Source: Pseudokordiimonas caeni (lineage in GTDB: Bacteria; Pseudomonadota; Alphaproteobacteria; Sphingomonadales; Kordiimonadaceae). Taken from it: a stretch of 64,000 bases of DNA. Under the pieces are notes generated by a model. It was given only the letters and a program-made list of their open reading frames with translations, did no database searches and was not told where the DNA came from. The stretch spans positions 1,857,531-1,921,530 of the forward strand of contig NZ_JAPPRR010000001.1 in NCBI RefSeq assembly GCF_026719705.1, given 5' to 3'. Positions 16,812 to 26,730 of this stretch are shown here, piece by piece; position 1 is the first letter of the stretch; each line of letters starts with the position of its first letter. Made by a program: the position numbers and the translations under genes.

Positions 16812-18656
16812 TCAGGGCGTGTACCAGACGGGCGACGAATAGGCCCGTTCCTGGATCGTCGCTGGATGACCGGACGTTTCCGGCGGCACATTGAGCGCAA
16901 TCGTGTCGTAAAGCGTGTGCCGCGGCGTCGGAATTTCGATCACCCGAACATAATAGAATGCGCGGGTTTCCGGATCGAACTCCGGATCGGACCAGACAGC
17001 GGCAAATTCGGTGGCGCCGATCCTGTTGTCATAACGCGCTGTGGCCATATCGACCGTGTTGCCAACCGGCGGCAATTTGCCGTCAGCACCCTTTTTACGC
17101 CCGTCGGACCAAGCCACATCGAAAACCTTCTCATGCGCTTTGCCGTCCTTGCCGAGCCAGCCCTTGATAACTTGCAGACGGTCCAGATTGGCGCCGCGCG
17201 GATCCTTCACGGCCTGCAGCAACAGCGTGACGGGCTTGCCCTTCGGCGCGGCCGTCAGGTCACCGCCCATCGGTACGCCTTTCTTGTAGCCCGTAGCCGC
17301 AAGATTGCGGGCGCGGGCATCAGCGGCGCGGAAATCGAAGCCGGCAAACATCCGCAGCGCGATGCGCGTACCGGTCGTGGCATAAACTTCCTTGCGCTTG
17401 AAGGCTGCGGCGATGGCCTCGCGACTGTTCTCGCTCGCCCATACAGCCGCAAGCCCGGAGGCCGACATATCCCAGCCCGTCAGGAAATTCTGGCCGGCGA
17501 AGGGGTTACCCTTGCGGCTCGTGATACTGTCGATCACCGCCTTGCCCTGGAAATTGTCTTCGTCAGCAGTGGAAAGACCGGTATGCGCATCGGTGGAGCC
17601 CACCATGCCGAGCTTGTAGGGGTTAACCCCCACCACCGCTTCGATCTCCATCCCCCGGCCAAGGGCTGATCGCAGATAGTCGCCCGGCAGGTTCGTGGCC
17701 GGAATGCCATTGGCGCCGCGGGTATCCAGAAGGAATTTGAAATATTCAAAATCGGCGAATTCATCCGTCGGCGACAGGTCGGGGTGGGTTTCACTGTCGC
17801 CCTTGATTTGCGTGACTTCCGCCACCGGCTCCCATTTCGCACGGGTGCGGGCATATTCAGCCGTGATCGGGCGGCCCTCACTATCCACACTATCGAACAT
17901 CAGCCCTTTGGAAATGTTCGAATTGTGAGGAATGGCGATGAAGTCCGCCCCTGTCGCCGCTTTGGTGGCCTCGAGCCAGGCCCACAGCGCTTCCGGCTTC
18001 ACACTGTCGATAGCACTGAAGGGCACAAATTTGCGTGCGGTGTCCGCGTCGGACGAGGTGAAGACGACCCGGTGCAGGTTGGCACCATCGGGCGTGGAGG
18101 ACCATTCCCAGCCCGAGAAAGCCGTGAATGTGCCGGGCTCATTATGTGCCTCAGCAGCATCCACCACTTCAAGCCAGCTGCCCTTGCGCATTTCCGCGCT
18201 GGCAAGGGCTCCGACGACTTCGCGCTCGCCCTTGTTCATGGCGGCCACGATTTCGCGGAAGGCTTCCTGGTGGCGTCCCTCCTGCATCATTTGTGAAAGA
18301 TGCTGGCCCGCCTCGGTTCCGGTCAGACGTTCATCGCCGTGTATCAGCCCTTTGGGCACGTCCTGCAGTTCGGCGTGGTCAGCAACGACCAGAAAATCGA
18401 GCGGGCGGTCAAGCTGTACCCGTGCACCAGAACCCGGATGCACCACGGGCAGCCCCTTGGCGAACCGATAGGCCACGTCAGGCGTGGCGTTGATATTGCC
18501 GAAGAGAAACGCATCGAATGAACGGGACGTGTGCAGGTGGGTATCCCCCCACAAAAGCTGCGTTTCCCCATCATCGGCGGACGACATGCCAGCGCTGCCC
18601 GTAATCATGGTGGCCATCATCAGGGTGCGCAGCAACGCTCTGCGTTTCATGCTCAT
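16812..18656 (-). CDS. DUF3604 domain protein (periplasmic)
   Basis: This 614-residue exported protein has a signal peptide (MSMKRRALLRTLMMATMITGSAGMSSAD). Near the N-terminus is LLWGDTHLHTSRSFDAFLFGN, a PHP-like metal-binding HxH motif, followed by LDFLVVADHAELQD and FIAIPHNSN, both with metal-ligand candidates. STDAHTGL and RGNPF follow in the middle. DUF3604 has no established reaction; the PHP-like residues suggest a metallo-hydrolase or phosphoesterase. The ATG at 18656 is 8 bases from GGAGGG. Operator B lies 82 bp upstream. It heads the operon DUF3604-PPIase-HupE. Confidence 0.88.
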   Translation of the reverse strand: MSMKRRALLRTLMMATMITGSAGMSSADDGETQLLWGDTHLHTSRSFDAFLFGNINATPDVAYRFAKGLPVVHPGSGARVQLDRPLDFLVVADHAELQDVPKGLIHGDERLTGTEAGQHLSQMMQEGRHQEAFREIVAAMNKGEREVVGALASAEMRKGSWLEVVDAAEAHNEPGTFTAFSGWEWSSTPDGANLHRVVFTSSDADTARKFVPFSAIDSVKPEALWAWLEATKAATGADFIAIPHNSNISKGLMFDSVDSEGRPITAEYARTRAKWEPVAEVTQIKGDSETHPDLSPTDEFADFEYFKFLLDTRGANGIPATNLPGDYLRSALGRGMEIEAVVGVNPYKLGMVGSTDAHTGLSTADEDNFQGKAVIDSITSRKGNPFAGQNFLTGWDMSASGLAAVWASENSREAIAAAFKRKEVYATTGTRIALRMFAGFDFRAADARARNLAATGYKKGVPMGGDLTAAPKGKPVTLLLQAVKDPRGANLDRLQVIKGWLGKDGKAHEKVFDVAWSDGRKKGADGKLPPVGNTVDMATARYDNRIGATEFAAVWSDPEFDPETRAFYYVRVIEIPTPRHTLYDTIALNVPPETSGHPATIQERAYSSPVWYTP

Positions 18657-18738
18657 CGGACTATCCCTCCATCGGTTTGTCCGGCCCTCCCGGCCGGCCC
18701 CTCAAACGTCAGGCTACCAGCCACAACTACACGCCATT

Positions 18739-18774
18739 TGACATTTTGTGCCACACACCTGACTTTTGGGGTCA
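18739..18774 (+). promoter_or_regulatory. AraC-type operator B, upstream of the DUF3604 operon
   Basis: Half-sites TGACATTTTGTGCCA (18739-18753) and TGACTTTTGGGGTCA (18760-18774) begin 21 bp apart. The distal one overlaps the araC stop codon (18772-18774), so the site occupies the whole short gap between araC and the DUF3604 gene. Orientation relative to the gene is the same as at the other three sites. Confidence 0.8.
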
Positions 18775-19830
18775 CCCTTCTCCAAGAAGCTCGGCCCGCT
18801 TGTCGCGCGGCGCCATTCCGTAATGCCGCTTGCAGGCGCGCGAAAAGGCGCTGAGGTCACTATAACCTGCCATGCCGGCGATTTCGGAAAGGCTCATGTC
18901 CGGGCGTTGCATCAATTGCTCCACCAGTTCAAACCGCACGTCGTTGAGGAGGCTTTCGAAAGTCACCCCGATTTCAGCAAGGTTGCGATGGAGTGTGCGG
19001 CGGCTGATGCCATAAACCTGCGCCACATGGGCGATGTTCGCATTGCCGAACGGCAGGAGCGTACGGATAAGGCGACGCACCTGGTTGCTCCAATCCGGCG
19101 CCGTCAGCTGACTGCGCTGTTCAAGAAATTCGCTCACGATCTGCCGATAGTGCGCTTTCGCTGTCCCGAGAGGCTGGTTGAGCCACCGTGCATTGAAAAA
19201 AAGCGAAGACCGGGACTGGCCAAAATAGACCGGTGTTCCGAAGTAGCGAAGATAGGGCCGGGTGTCGTCCGGCTTGGCACAGGCAAAATGCACTTCGATC
19301 GGTGTCCAGTCCGGACCGCAAAGCGACCGGACGATCTTGGCCCCGAGCGTCAGCGCCAGTATGGCGCCATGCCGGATCTCGGCGGGGTCGAGCACCCACA
19401 GCGAATATTCCAGTTCCGCCACACCATTTTCTTCATAAATCTCGATATCAGCCCCGAGATTATGGATATGCAGATGGCTTCTCAAAGCCTGCAGGGCATC
19501 GCCGAGCGTTGCGCATTCCTGCATCATCAACAACAGGACGCCAAGTGATGCCGGGTCCTGCCGCTCACCCAGCAACAGGCTGAAATGCGCGCAACCAGTT
19601 TCTTCCGCTGCTTCACGCATCAGTATCTCTGCAAGGGCTAGCGGGATCATGCTTTCCGGGTTGGCCAGCACGTCAACGCTCAGCCCGTGCCGGGCAAGGA
19701 TCATTTCAGGTGATTTCCCGAGGTCGCGCAGAAGCTCGACATATCCCGATATGGCGGCCGCGCGCGCCAACCCACCCGAGGCACGGATGTCCTTGTGCGA
19801 TGGCGCCGGACCCGACAGCAGCTGGCCCAT
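18772..19830 (-). CDS. AraC family transcriptional regulator (island regulator)
   Basis: This 352-residue regulator has an N-terminal ligand-sensing region of the Arabinose_bd type (about 20-215; ISGYVELLRDLG, HFSLLLGERQDPASLGVLLLMM) and a C-terminal AraC double helix-turn-helix (about 245-345). The HTH part includes IAHVAQVYGISRRTLHRNL and LSEIAGMAGYSDLSAFSRACKRHYGMAP. The ATG at 19830 follows GGAAGGGGA; the frame open to 19887 would cross operator C. Four direct-repeat operators with the AraC-typical 21-bp spacing lie at the island promoters, which strongly suggests it controls the whole island. The inducer is probably the imported compound or a derivative. Confidence 0.92.
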   Translation of the reverse strand: MGQLLSGPAPSHKDIRASGGLARAAAISGYVELLRDLGKSPEMILARHGLSVDVLANPESMIPLALAEILMREAAEETGCAHFSLLLGERQDPASLGVLLLMMQECATLGDALQALRSHLHIHNLGADIEIYEENGVAELEYSLWVLDPAEIRHGAILALTLGAKIVRSLCGPDWTPIEVHFACAKPDDTRPYLRYFGTPVYFGQSRSSLFFNARWLNQPLGTAKAHYRQIVSEFLEQRSQLTAPDWSNQVRRLIRTLLPFGNANIAHVAQVYGISRRTLHRNLAEIGVTFESLLNDVRFELVEQLMQRPDMSLSEIAGMAGYSDLSAFSRACKRHYGMAPRDKRAELLGEG

Positions 19831-19850
19831 GACGATTTCCCCTTCCCTAG

Positions 19851-19886
19851 TGGCCCCTAGTGCAAATCGTATGTCACGAAATGTCA
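19851..19886 (-). promoter_or_regulatory. AraC-type operator C, between araC and the acyl-CoA ligase operon
   Basis: On the minus strand, half-sites TGACATTTCGTGACA (19872-19886) and TTGCACTAGGGGCCA (19851-19865) begin 21 bp apart. The first is 63 bp from the ligase start. The second ends 20 bp from the araC start codon, so occupancy could also repress araC. TGTCAA follows directly on the ligase strand, as at sites A and B. Confidence 0.8.
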
Positions 19887-19949
19887 AGTCTTATCGAGGC
19901 AACGAGAGATAGGCTCCGTTTGGGGAAAAGGTATGGAGAAGGAGTGGAC

Positions 19950-21607
<1,658 letters not shown>

Positions 21608-21611
<4 letters not shown>

Positions 21612-22087
21612 TGAAATTCGAAACCATCGATACCGGCGTGATCGACCCGGAAACCCTGCCTTGGACACCCTATGTGCCCTATAGCCCCGAAGTGCTGATC
21701 AAGCTCCTCAAGGCTGACCCGGTGCGCGGCGAATTCATTTCCTTCCTGAAGGCGCCGGTGGATATGGAGCTGCCGAAGCACCATCACTCGGGCACAGTGA
21801 TCGTCTATACGGTCAAGGGCGCATGGAAATACAAGGAACATGACTGGGTGGCCACTCCCGGCAGTGTCGTGTTTGAAACCGCGGCCTCGAGCCACACCCC
21901 GATTGGCGTGAGCGGCTACGGCGACGAAATCATCACCTTCAACATCAATGTCGGCGACCTCATTTACTGCGACGCGAACGACACGATGCTCGCCAAGGAA
22001 AACTGGCGCACGGCCGTCGCCCGCTATCTCGACTATTGCAAGGAACACAATCTGACGCCCGTCGATGTGACGAGCTTCGACGGCTGA
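21608..22087 (+). CDS. Cupin-domain protein, 2,4'-dihydroxyacetophenone-dioxygenase-like
   Basis: This 159-residue single-domain cupin has candidate metal ligands His58-60 (LPKHHHSG) and His96 (ASSHTPIG), with the cupin glycine pattern between them. The general layout (PKHxHxG, YTVKGAWKYKEHDW, GSVVFE) recalls 2,4'-dihydroxyacetophenone dioxygenase and ChrR-like cupins. It could be a C-C cleaving oxygenase or a small metalloenzyme. Translation is coupled to the ligase (ATGA overlap); a second ATG at 21611 is possible. Function is inferred from family only. Confidence 0.78.
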
Positions 22088-22109
22088 GCCGCCTGGGGAG
22101 GGGAAGAAT

Positions 22110-22964
22110 ATGAGTAATATACTGCTCCGCGCCGTTACGGCGGAAGAGAAGGCCCTTTTCAAACAGGACGGTGTTGTCTGCCTGCGCCAGATCATCGCCC
22201 CGGAATGGGTGGATGCCGCCCGTGACGGGATCGAGGAATTGCGCACGGCACCCGGCCCCTATGCGAGCATCGTCGATAAGGGCGAGCTTCTCCTGTATGT
22301 CGACCAGATGCCTTCCGTGTTCAACGAGAAGCTCCGCCGCGTTGCCCTGGAATCGGGCACTGCCGCCATTGCGCGCGCCCTGCACGACGATGTCGAAATG
22401 CGATGGGTGTTTGACCAGATCTTCTACAAGGGTAAGGGCATCGTCGCCGAAACGCCGTGGCACCAGGACACGCCCTACGGCTGCTTCGATGGCATGGGTC
22501 TTATCCGTGTCTGGATGCCGGTAGACCATGTCCCGCGCGAAACGACGATCGAGGTGGTGCGGGGCTCGCACTTGTGGAACGTCGAATACGGCACCACGGA
22601 AGCCACCGTTTTCGAGGAAAACAAGGACCACACGAAAAACTCGGGCTTCGACTATACGGCACGGGCGACGGAAGTGAACCCGCCAGTTCCGAACATCGAG
22701 GCCAGTCGTGGCTCGTTCGATATCATCGGCCATGCAGTGGAACCCGGTGACGTCGTCGTCTTCAACTATCATGTCCTGCACCACGCGGCGGCAGGTGAAA
22801 ACAGGGCAGATGCCCGTCGTGCCTTCGCCGTGATCTATGGCGACGACAAGGTCTCCTTCCGCAAGCGCCCCAACATGGTGCCGAGCGTGCTGGAGCATTT
22901 CGGCAAGGCCTGGAAAGAAGGGCAGCGCTTCAGCGACTTCCCCGACATTTTCCCGGTTGCATGA
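22110..22964 (+). CDS. Phytanoyl-CoA dioxygenase (PhyH) family protein
   Basis: This 284-residue Fe(II)/2-oxoglutarate dioxygenase candidate has the facial triad motif WHQDTPYG (His118, Asp120). A distal His lies in FNYHVLHHAAAGENRADARRAF (His224 or His225), and an Arg just after it is suited to bind 2-oxoglutarate. PhyH enzymes hydroxylate alpha to a CoA-thioester carbonyl or act on free small molecules. Next to a CoA ligase it may hydroxylate a branched acyl-CoA that cannot enter beta-oxidation directly. That role is an inference. It overlaps the SDR gene by 4 bases. Confidence 0.88.
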   Translation: MSNILLRAVTAEEKALFKQDGVVCLRQIIAPEWVDAARDGIEELRTAPGPYASIVDKGELLLYVDQMPSVFNEKLRRVALESGTAAIARALHDDVEMRWVFDQIFYKGKGIVAETPWHQDTPYGCFDGMGLIRVWMPVDHVPRETTIEVVRGSHLWNVEYGTTEATVFEENKDHTKNSGFDYTARATEVNPPVPNIEASRGSFDIIGHAVEPGDVVVFNYHVLHHAAAGENRADARRAFAVIYGDDKVSFRKRPNMVPSVLEHFGKAWKEGQRFSDFPDIFPVA

Positions 22965-23785
22965 GGCGCGCCCGCATGACCTTTGAAAACAAACTTGCCG
23001 TGGTCACCGGGGCCGCGTCCGGCATCGGTCGGGCCCTCGCCATTGACCTTGCGTGGCGGGGTGCGCGCCTTGCCTTGGCGGACATCAACGAAGCTGGGCT
23101 CAGGAAGACCTGCAACCTGATGCCACAGGACGCTGTGGTGAAACACTATCGGCTCGACGTTACCTCGGCAGACGCAGTGGCTGCGTTCGCCGAGAAGGTG
23201 ACCGCCGACCAGGGCCCCGCGGATTATCTTTTCAACAATGCTGGGGCCACCATATTCGGCACGTGGGAGCATCTGTCGCTTGACGAGATCCGCTGGCAGG
23301 TCGATGTCAACCTCTGGAGCGTCATCTATGGCGTCAAGGCTTTCCTGCCGGGCATGCTCGCGCGGGGGGAAGGCTGCATAGTCAATGTTTCCAGCATCTT
23401 CGGCCTCATCGGCTTTGCCACGCAAGGGCCTTACTGCGTTTCCAAGTTTGGCGTGCGCGCCATTACGGAAAGTCTTTGGGCAGAACTTGCAGGCACCGGG
23501 GTCCGAGCTGTTTCCGTACATCCCGGCGGTATCCGCACAGGGATAGACCGGGGAGCACGGGTTTCCGCAGTGAATGGCCCGCTCGAGGCAGCCATGACCA
23601 GCATGACGAAAAAGCTGCTGGTGACACCGCCTGAAGTGTGCGCCCGCCAGATTCTGGACGGCGTTGCCAAGGGGCGCAACCGCATCCTCACGGGCTCGCG
23701 CGCGCGCACCATTCACTGGCTCTCTCGACTTTTCCCCAATTCCTATCCGAAGATACTCACGCGGCTGGGCATATCGCCCAGATAG
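22961..23785 (+). CDS. SDR family oxidoreductase
   Basis: This 274-residue short-chain dehydrogenase has TGAASGIG (cofactor loop, about 17-24), NNAGA (about 92-96), Ser144/145 (VNVSS) and the catalytic Tyr158/Lys162 (YCVSK). Asp in LADI after beta-2 suggests NAD rather than NADP. The longer C-terminus (about 25 residues, LSRLFPNSYPKILTRLG) is basic and hydrophobic, seen in SDRs that act on lipids. Start 22961 overlaps the PhyH stop; ATG 22976 is an alternative. It probably oxidises the alcohol made earlier in the pathway. Confidence 0.9.
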   Translation: MRRARMTFENKLAVVTGAASGIGRALAIDLAWRGARLALADINEAGLRKTCNLMPQDAVVKHYRLDVTSADAVAAFAEKVTADQGPADYLFNNAGATIFGTWEHLSLDEIRWQVDVNLWSVIYGVKAFLPGMLARGEGCIVNVSSIFGLIGFATQGPYCVSKFGVRAITESLWAELAGTGVRAVSVHPGGIRTGIDRGARVSAVNGPLEAAMTSMTKKLLVTPPEVCARQILDGVAKGRNRILTGSRARTIHWLSRLFPNSYPKILTRLGISPR

Positions 23786-23803
23786 GAAACAGGGGGGAGA
23801 AAG

Positions 23804-24856
23804 ATGAAGTCCTGGCTGATCTATGGCGCCACCGGATATTCCGGCAGGCTGATCGCGGAAACTGCCGCCAAGGCCGGCATGAAGCCTGTACTTGCCGGGC
23901 GCAGTGCGTCCGTCGAGGCAATCGCATCGGGCCTCGGCCTTGAAGCTCGGATTTTCGATCTCGCCGACACGGCCGCCACACTCAAGGCGCTTTCCGGCAT
24001 TCATCTGGTGCTTAATTGTGCCGGTCCGTTTTCTGCAACCGCCGCCCCGATGATAGATGCCTGCCTCCAGGTGAAGGCGCACTATCTGGATATTACGGGC
24101 GAGATTGCGGTCTTCGAGCATGCCCGCAGCCGCGATGCTGACGCTCGAAGCGCCGGGGTCATACTCTGCCCCGGCGTGGGCTTTGATGTTATCCCGACGG
24201 ATTGTGTTGCCGCCGCGCTCAAGGCTGCCCTGCCCGATGCGACCGATCTTGCGCTCGGGTTCGACACGGCAAGCGGCCTGAGCCCTGGCACCACGAAAAC
24301 GATGATCGAAGGCTTGCCCGACGGGGGCAAGGCCCGCCGGGCGGGCAAGATCCTCACCGTCCCGTCGGCAGCCTTCCGCCGCGTGATCGACTTCGGCTAC
24401 GGCGCCAAATACGCCATGTCGATCCCGTGGGGCGATGTGTCGACCGCCTTCCATACGACCGGCATTTCGAACATCACGACCTTCATTGCAAACCCGAAGC
24501 CGATAGCCCTGATGATGCGGGCGACAAGCGGCCTTGCACGACTGTTCGGGCGACCCGGCATTCAGCGCTGGCTCAAGGGGCTGGTTGACCGCCATGTGAA
24601 AGGGCCGGACGAAGAAGCCCGCAAAAAGCTCCGCACAGCCGTCTGGGGTGAAGCGCGGAATGCAGCCGGCGAAATACGCACTGCCCGGATCGAGACAGCG
24701 AACGGCTATCAGCTCACCATCGACGGCGCGCTTGCCATGGCAGGCCGAGTGATCGCCGAAACGCCGCAACGCGCCGGATACCAAACACCTGCTGGGCTTT
24801 ATGGCCCCCGCCTTGTCGAAAGCCTGCCAGGGTCCGGCAGAATCATTCTCAGCTAG
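23804..24856 (+). CDS. Saccharopine-dehydrogenase-like / trans-acting enoyl reductase family
   Basis: This 350-residue protein has an N-terminal Rossmann fold (WLIYGATGYSGRLIAETAAKAG) and family motifs LVLNCAGPFSATAAPMIDACL, HYLDITGE and GVILCPGVGFDVIPTDC. This is the SCCPDH-like group, which includes mycobacterial trans-acting enoyl reductases, not lysine enzymes. It may reduce a double bond or carbonyl of a lipid-like intermediate. It lies 18 bases after the SDR gene and 10 before the next start, with a good RBS, GGGGGGAGAAAG. Confidence 0.83.
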   Translation: MKSWLIYGATGYSGRLIAETAAKAGMKPVLAGRSASVEAIASGLGLEARIFDLADTAATLKALSGIHLVLNCAGPFSATAAPMIDACLQVKAHYLDITGEIAVFEHARSRDADARSAGVILCPGVGFDVIPTDCVAAALKAALPDATDLALGFDTASGLSPGTTKTMIEGLPDGGKARRAGKILTVPSAAFRRVIDFGYGAKYAMSIPWGDVSTAFHTTGISNITTFIANPKPIALMMRATSGLARLFGRPGIQRWLKGLVDRHVKGPDEEARKKLRTAVWGEARNAAGEIRTARIETANGYQLTIDGALAMAGRVIAETPQRAGYQTPAGLYGPRLVESLPGSGRIILS

Positions 24857-24866
24857 GGAGAAAACC

Positions 24867-25238
24867 ATGTCGAACCCGCAGGCCAGGCTTCTTTTCGGCT
24901 CCGGCGCGCTCTTCAATTTCGCTGCAGGGCTGCCCTTCCTTGTCAATGGAGAGCTGGCCGGACGACTCCTCGGCATGGCGCCAGCGCCCACCTACGGCGT
25001 TTTCGAGCGCTTTGTCGGCTTCGCCATCGTGCTGTTCGGCTGGATGTATTTCATGATCGCCCGCGACCCGGTGACTTACCGGCCCTATATCCTTGCCGGC
25101 ATTGTCGGCAAGCTTGGCACCGTCATCATCGCCTGGGCAGCCCTTCTGGAAGGGCTCACCAACCTGCCTTTCCCGATGCTGGTGCTTGGCGATCTCGTCT
25201 ATGCCATCCTCTTCTGGCGTTATCTCAGGACTCACTGA
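24867..25238 (+). CDS. Small four-helix membrane protein, function unknown
   Basis: This 123-residue hydrophobic protein has about four membrane helices (11-31, 45-63, 71-90, 97-117) and ends LFWRYLRTH. No enzyme motif is visible. The ATG at 24867 follows AGGGAGAAAACC. It is the last gene of the acyl-CoA ligase operon and stops 3 bases before the stop of the convergent DUF1330-like gene. It could help membrane passage or anchoring of pathway enzymes, but this is a guess. Confidence 0.75.
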   Translation: MSNPQARLLFGSGALFNFAAGLPFLVNGELAGRLLGMAPAPTYGVFERFVGFAIVLFGWMYFMIARDPVTYRPYILAGIVGKLGTVIIAWAALLEGLTNLPFPMLVLGDLVYAILFWRYLRTH

Positions 25239-25241
25239 CGT

Positions 25242-25877
25242 TCAAAGGGCATGCAGCCACGCGATCGCAAAGAAGGCAATAAGGGCGAGGCCGGTGCCGA
25301 GCGTGCGGAAGTCCGGCACCACGATATCGCGTTTCAACGGCACCAGATCGACATGCATCGAAAGAAGCTTGTAAGGCGCAAGCGGCTTGTAGGCCGGGTC
25401 TGTGACAAGCTTCAGGAAATGACGGCGGCTCGGGTAATGCATCACAATCACCCGGTCGTACCGCCCTGCCGCAGGCTCCGTACCCATCACATTGGCTTCC
25501 CCTGCCGAACCCGCGAATACAGCGAAACAACCTCGCTTCAGGGCAATCGGCATGACATGCTTTTCATAATGGGCATTGGCCTTCGCGGGCGTTTCGGCAA
25601 TGACGGGATCAATGCCCTCGCCCGGCGTGACCGCATCATGAAAGCGCAGCAGGTTGAGCATATAAATATCGCGCCCGTCATCTGCCGCCATGAAATGGTC
25701 GAGCTGCTTCAGAAAGTCAGCCTTCGCGACCGGATCGACGTCCGGCACCACTCTTTCTGCAAGTGCACGAAACCGCATGATCTCGTCTTCTTTCAACGGG
25801 CGGCGCGGCTCCTGCTGGCGGTGGATCAGGACTATGACAAGGGCAGTGGCAGCAGCGAGGATCAGGTAAAAGCTCAT
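25242..25877 (-). CDS. DUF1330-like protein with membrane helices at both ends
   Basis: This 211-residue protein has an N-terminal helix (LILAAATALVIVLI) and a C-terminal helix (GTGLALIAFFAIAWLHAL). They flank a dimeric alpha-beta barrel domain of DUF1330 type: IYMLNLLRFHD, RYDRVIVMHYPSRRHFLKLVTDPAYKPLAPYK. DUF1330 proteins are usually soluble and about 100 residues, so the double anchor is unusual. It is the third gene of the ADH operon, 10 bases after the hydrolase stop. No reaction is known. Confidence 0.78.
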   Translation of the reverse strand: MSFYLILAAATALVIVLIHRQQEPRRPLKEDEIMRFRALAERVVPDVDPVAKADFLKQLDHFMAADDGRDIYMLNLLRFHDAVTPGEGIDPVIAETPAKANAHYEKHVMPIALKRGCFAVFAGSAGEANVMGTEPAAGRYDRVIVMHYPSRRHFLKLVTDPAYKPLAPYKLLSMHVDLVPLKRDIVVPDFRTLGTGLALIAFFAIAWLHAL

Positions 25878-25887
25878 CGGCTGGGTC

Positions 25888-26730
25888 CTATGCGAGATAT
25901 TTGATCAGCAAAGCATTGACGGCCTCGGGCGCGTCAAGCTGAAGCCAGTGATTGGCGCCTTCGATCCGGTCGAAGGTGAAGCCTGCATCCGTATAGTCGG
26001 CTGTCGCACGCATCTGGCCTTCGGTCAGGAAGCGATCTCCTGTCGAATAGATGCCGTGAACAGGCACCGTGGCACGCAGCCATTTGCGGGGCAGGATCAG
26101 GCCAAGGTTCGCCCGGTAGTAGTTGATTCCGGCAAGCAGGCGCCCCGGGCGGGATAGCGTTGCCCGCCAAGCCGGCATCTCTTCCGGGCAGGCTGTCAGC
26201 ATGCGGAAGAACTTCCAGTTGAACGCCTTCATGAGCGCAGCAGCCACCGGCCCGAGCTGCAGGAACAGGATATACCAGCCCTTCAGTTTCTGCCCGAGAC
26301 CAGCCCCTGCATAAGCAGCTGGATGACCGACAGACATGGCGACCAGTCGGTCCACCCGCTCAGGATGGGCGAGCGCGAGCGCCCACGCCTGCACCGCGCC
26401 CCAGTCGTGGCCGACCAGCCGTACCTTGGCAATGCGGAAGTGATCGAGAATGGTAACCAGATCAGCAGTCAGGCGATCCAGCCCGTATGCGGCAACCCCG
26501 CGTGGCATGTCGCTTTCGCCGCAGCCGCGCGTGTCGGGCACGATCACCCGGTAGCCAGCTGCAACCAGCGCCGGCACCTGATACCGCCACACATGACCGG
26601 TATCAGGAAAGCCATGCACAAGCAGAACATCTGGCCCTTCGCCCGCCACATGTACGCTCAGATGCAGGTCACCGACCGGAACCCTGACGACCTCAGCCCG
26701 CATGGCCGGGGTCCACAAGAATCTTGGCAT
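25888..26730 (-). CDS. Alpha/beta hydrolase, epoxide-hydrolase-like
   Basis: This 280-residue protein has HGFPDTGHVWRYQ (oxyanion HGFP) and an Asp nucleophile at residue 109 in VGHDWGAVQAW. The acid and base come later, with His in EGANHWLQLD. An Asp nucleophile after GH is typical of epoxide hydrolases and haloacid or haloalkane dehalogenases rather than Ser esterases. The start at 26730 overlaps the end of the ADH gene by 38 bases; ATG 26703 is possible but lacks an RBS. It probably opens an epoxide or cleaves an ester in the island pathway. Confidence 0.88.
   Translation of the reverse strand: MPRFLWTPAMRAEVVRVPVGDLHLSVHVAGEGPDVLLVHGFPDTGHVWRYQVPALVAAGYRVIVPDTRGCGESDMPRGVAAYGLDRLTADLVTILDHFRIAKVRLVGHDWGAVQAWALALAHPERVDRLVAMSVGHPAAYAGAGLGQKLKGWYILFLQLGPVAAALMKAFNWKFFRMLTACPEEMPAWRATLSRPGRLLAGINYYRANLGLILPRKWLRATVPVHGIYSTGDRFLTEGQMRATADYTDAGFTFDRIEGANHWLQLDAPEAVNALLIKYLA

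Noticed and set aside
22835..24991. 718-codon open frame antisense to PhyH, SDR and the SCCPDH-like gene
   Set aside because: The plus-strand genes have clear domains and coupled starts; the antisense frame has no recognisable motif.
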